From: Protopterus annectens
Lineage: Eukaryota > Chordata > Ceratodontiformes > Protopteridae
Assembly (NCBI RefSeq): GCF_019279795.1
Contig: NC_056748.1
Coordinates: 701,551,095-701,615,094, forward strand
Length of the DNA: 64,000 nt
Reading direction: 5' to 3'
Every line of letters begins with the position of its first letter. The stretch's first letter is position 1. The notes beneath the pieces are model-generated. The model was not told the DNA's origin. It worked only from the letters and a program-made list of their open reading frames with translations, and made no database searches. Positions 63,761 through 64,000 of the stretch are shown here, piece by piece. A program made the position numbers and the translations under genes.

Positions 63761-64000
63761 TTGGCTCTGACACCGCCTACCAGGGAACAAATAGCAGCAC
63801 CCTTAGGCGGAAAGTTAGCCTTATTTTCAAAAAATTGGCACTATATCACAAGAGACAAGTGGATTTTGCAAACTATAGACCAAGGCTACAGGTTTCATTT
63901 CCACACCTTACCAGTAAAAAGAGGAATGCCAAACCTACCTCCAAATCAAAAAACAGAAGCTCTAAAACAGATAGCTCAATTAACAAAGATGAGAGCTGTG
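63761..64000 (+). CDS. pol: D9 pol, N-terminal start, cut by window end
   Basis: Open in the +1 frame relative to gag, just after the gag stop at 63757-63759. LALTPPTREQIAAPLGGKLA, LFSKNWHYITRDKWILQTID and QGYRFHFHTLPVKRG match the pre-RT segment of the other pol genes (…GGRLSLYPEAW…TQDKWVQSI). No start codon is evident, so expression may depend on reinitiation or frameshifting at the gag end. RT motifs lie beyond base 64000. Confidence 0.75.
   Translation, partial: MALTPPTREQIAAPLGGKLALFSKNWHYITRDKWILQTIDQGYRFHFHTLPVKRGMPNLPPNQKTEALKQIAQLTKMRAV

Larger units (their letters stand above)
61640..64000 (+). mobile_element. D9: family-2 DIRS element, 5' part, cut by window end
   Basis: The ITR-like start (about 61640; GATGCATCTGCAGTCCTAAC, AAATGGGTTGTCCC) is comparable to D7 (GTAGCCTAGGTTATGGGTTG). 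Then TATA/Inr (61779-61815), gag (61951-63759) and the start of pol (63761-64000). It is much better preserved than D7. YR, ICR and the 3' ITR lie beyond the window. The left boundary is approximate, because no 3' ITR is available for comparison. Confidence 0.85.

Noticed and set aside
1-64000. Classical LTR retrotransposon or retroviral provirus
   Set aside because: No direct long terminal repeats, no primer-binding site, no aspartic protease, no DDE integrase and no envelope. A tyrosine recombinase, inverted terminal repeats and an ICR identify DIRS elements instead.

Overview
The window is eukaryotic, most likely from a vertebrate with a very large, repeat-laden genome. An amphibian (salamander or caecilian) is my first guess, a lungfish the second. 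The reasons are the density of DIRS-type tyrosine-recombinase (YR) retrotransposons, 5'-truncated non-LTR elements with CR1/L2/Rex1-like reverse transcriptase, homopolymer and dinucleotide microsatellites, and no bacterial-style gene organisation. I found no host protein-coding gene that I can defend. Species assignment is inference.

Layout. Nine DIRS copies (D1-D9, my labels) cover most of the window. D1 (1-4440, minus strand) runs off the left edge. D2 (5905-22915) is an old copy whose YR gene was split by D3 (9956-21935). D3's YR gene was in turn split by D4 (15244-21190): three elements nested, each inner one inside the recombinase gene of the next. A non-LTR ORF1 remnant on the minus strand (22915-23860), with a ~250-bp tandem array upstream of it (24600-25890), separates this nest from D5 (27166-33134), the best-preserved copy. 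A non-LTR EN/RT remnant (33195-35900) and 3.5 kb of unassigned, mostly AT-rich DNA follow, then D6 (39378-44619, RNase H deleted). 1.6 kb of unassigned DNA leads to D7 (46205-51765, a second, divergent DIRS family), D8 (52737-60243, carrying a minus-strand LINE insertion), another truncated LINE (60262-61320), and D9 (61640-64000, second family, cut by the window end).

How the genes work together. Each DIRS copy carries, in order, a 5' inverted terminal repeat (ITR), gag (N-terminal Cys/His cluster, central Ser/Pro-rich part, basic/acidic patch, conserved C-terminal part), pol (reverse transcriptase, RNase H and a C-terminal block), a YR gene, an internal complementary region (ICR) and a 3' ITR. 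In D4, D5 and D6 the ICR is the reverse complement of the first ~36-40 nt of the element abutted, with no spacer, to the reverse complement of its last ~62 nt. This is the head-to-tail circle junction expected from the DIRS replication model. D4 sits in D3 with no target-site duplication and no lost base. All copies are broken by frameshifts or stops; D5 keeps the RT YLDD and the visible YR catalytic residues.

Most interesting signals: the base-exact nested insertion; ICR/ITR tips that co-vary element by element; a subfamily-specific short motif shared between each element's ITR and its own gag; a TATA plus initiator pair at identical 29-nt spacing in both family-2 copies; and a small palindromic, Penelope-like insertion with hammerhead-like cores, flanked by a 16-bp duplication, inside the ICR of D7. 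Frameshift calls at long C/G runs could partly reflect sequencing error.
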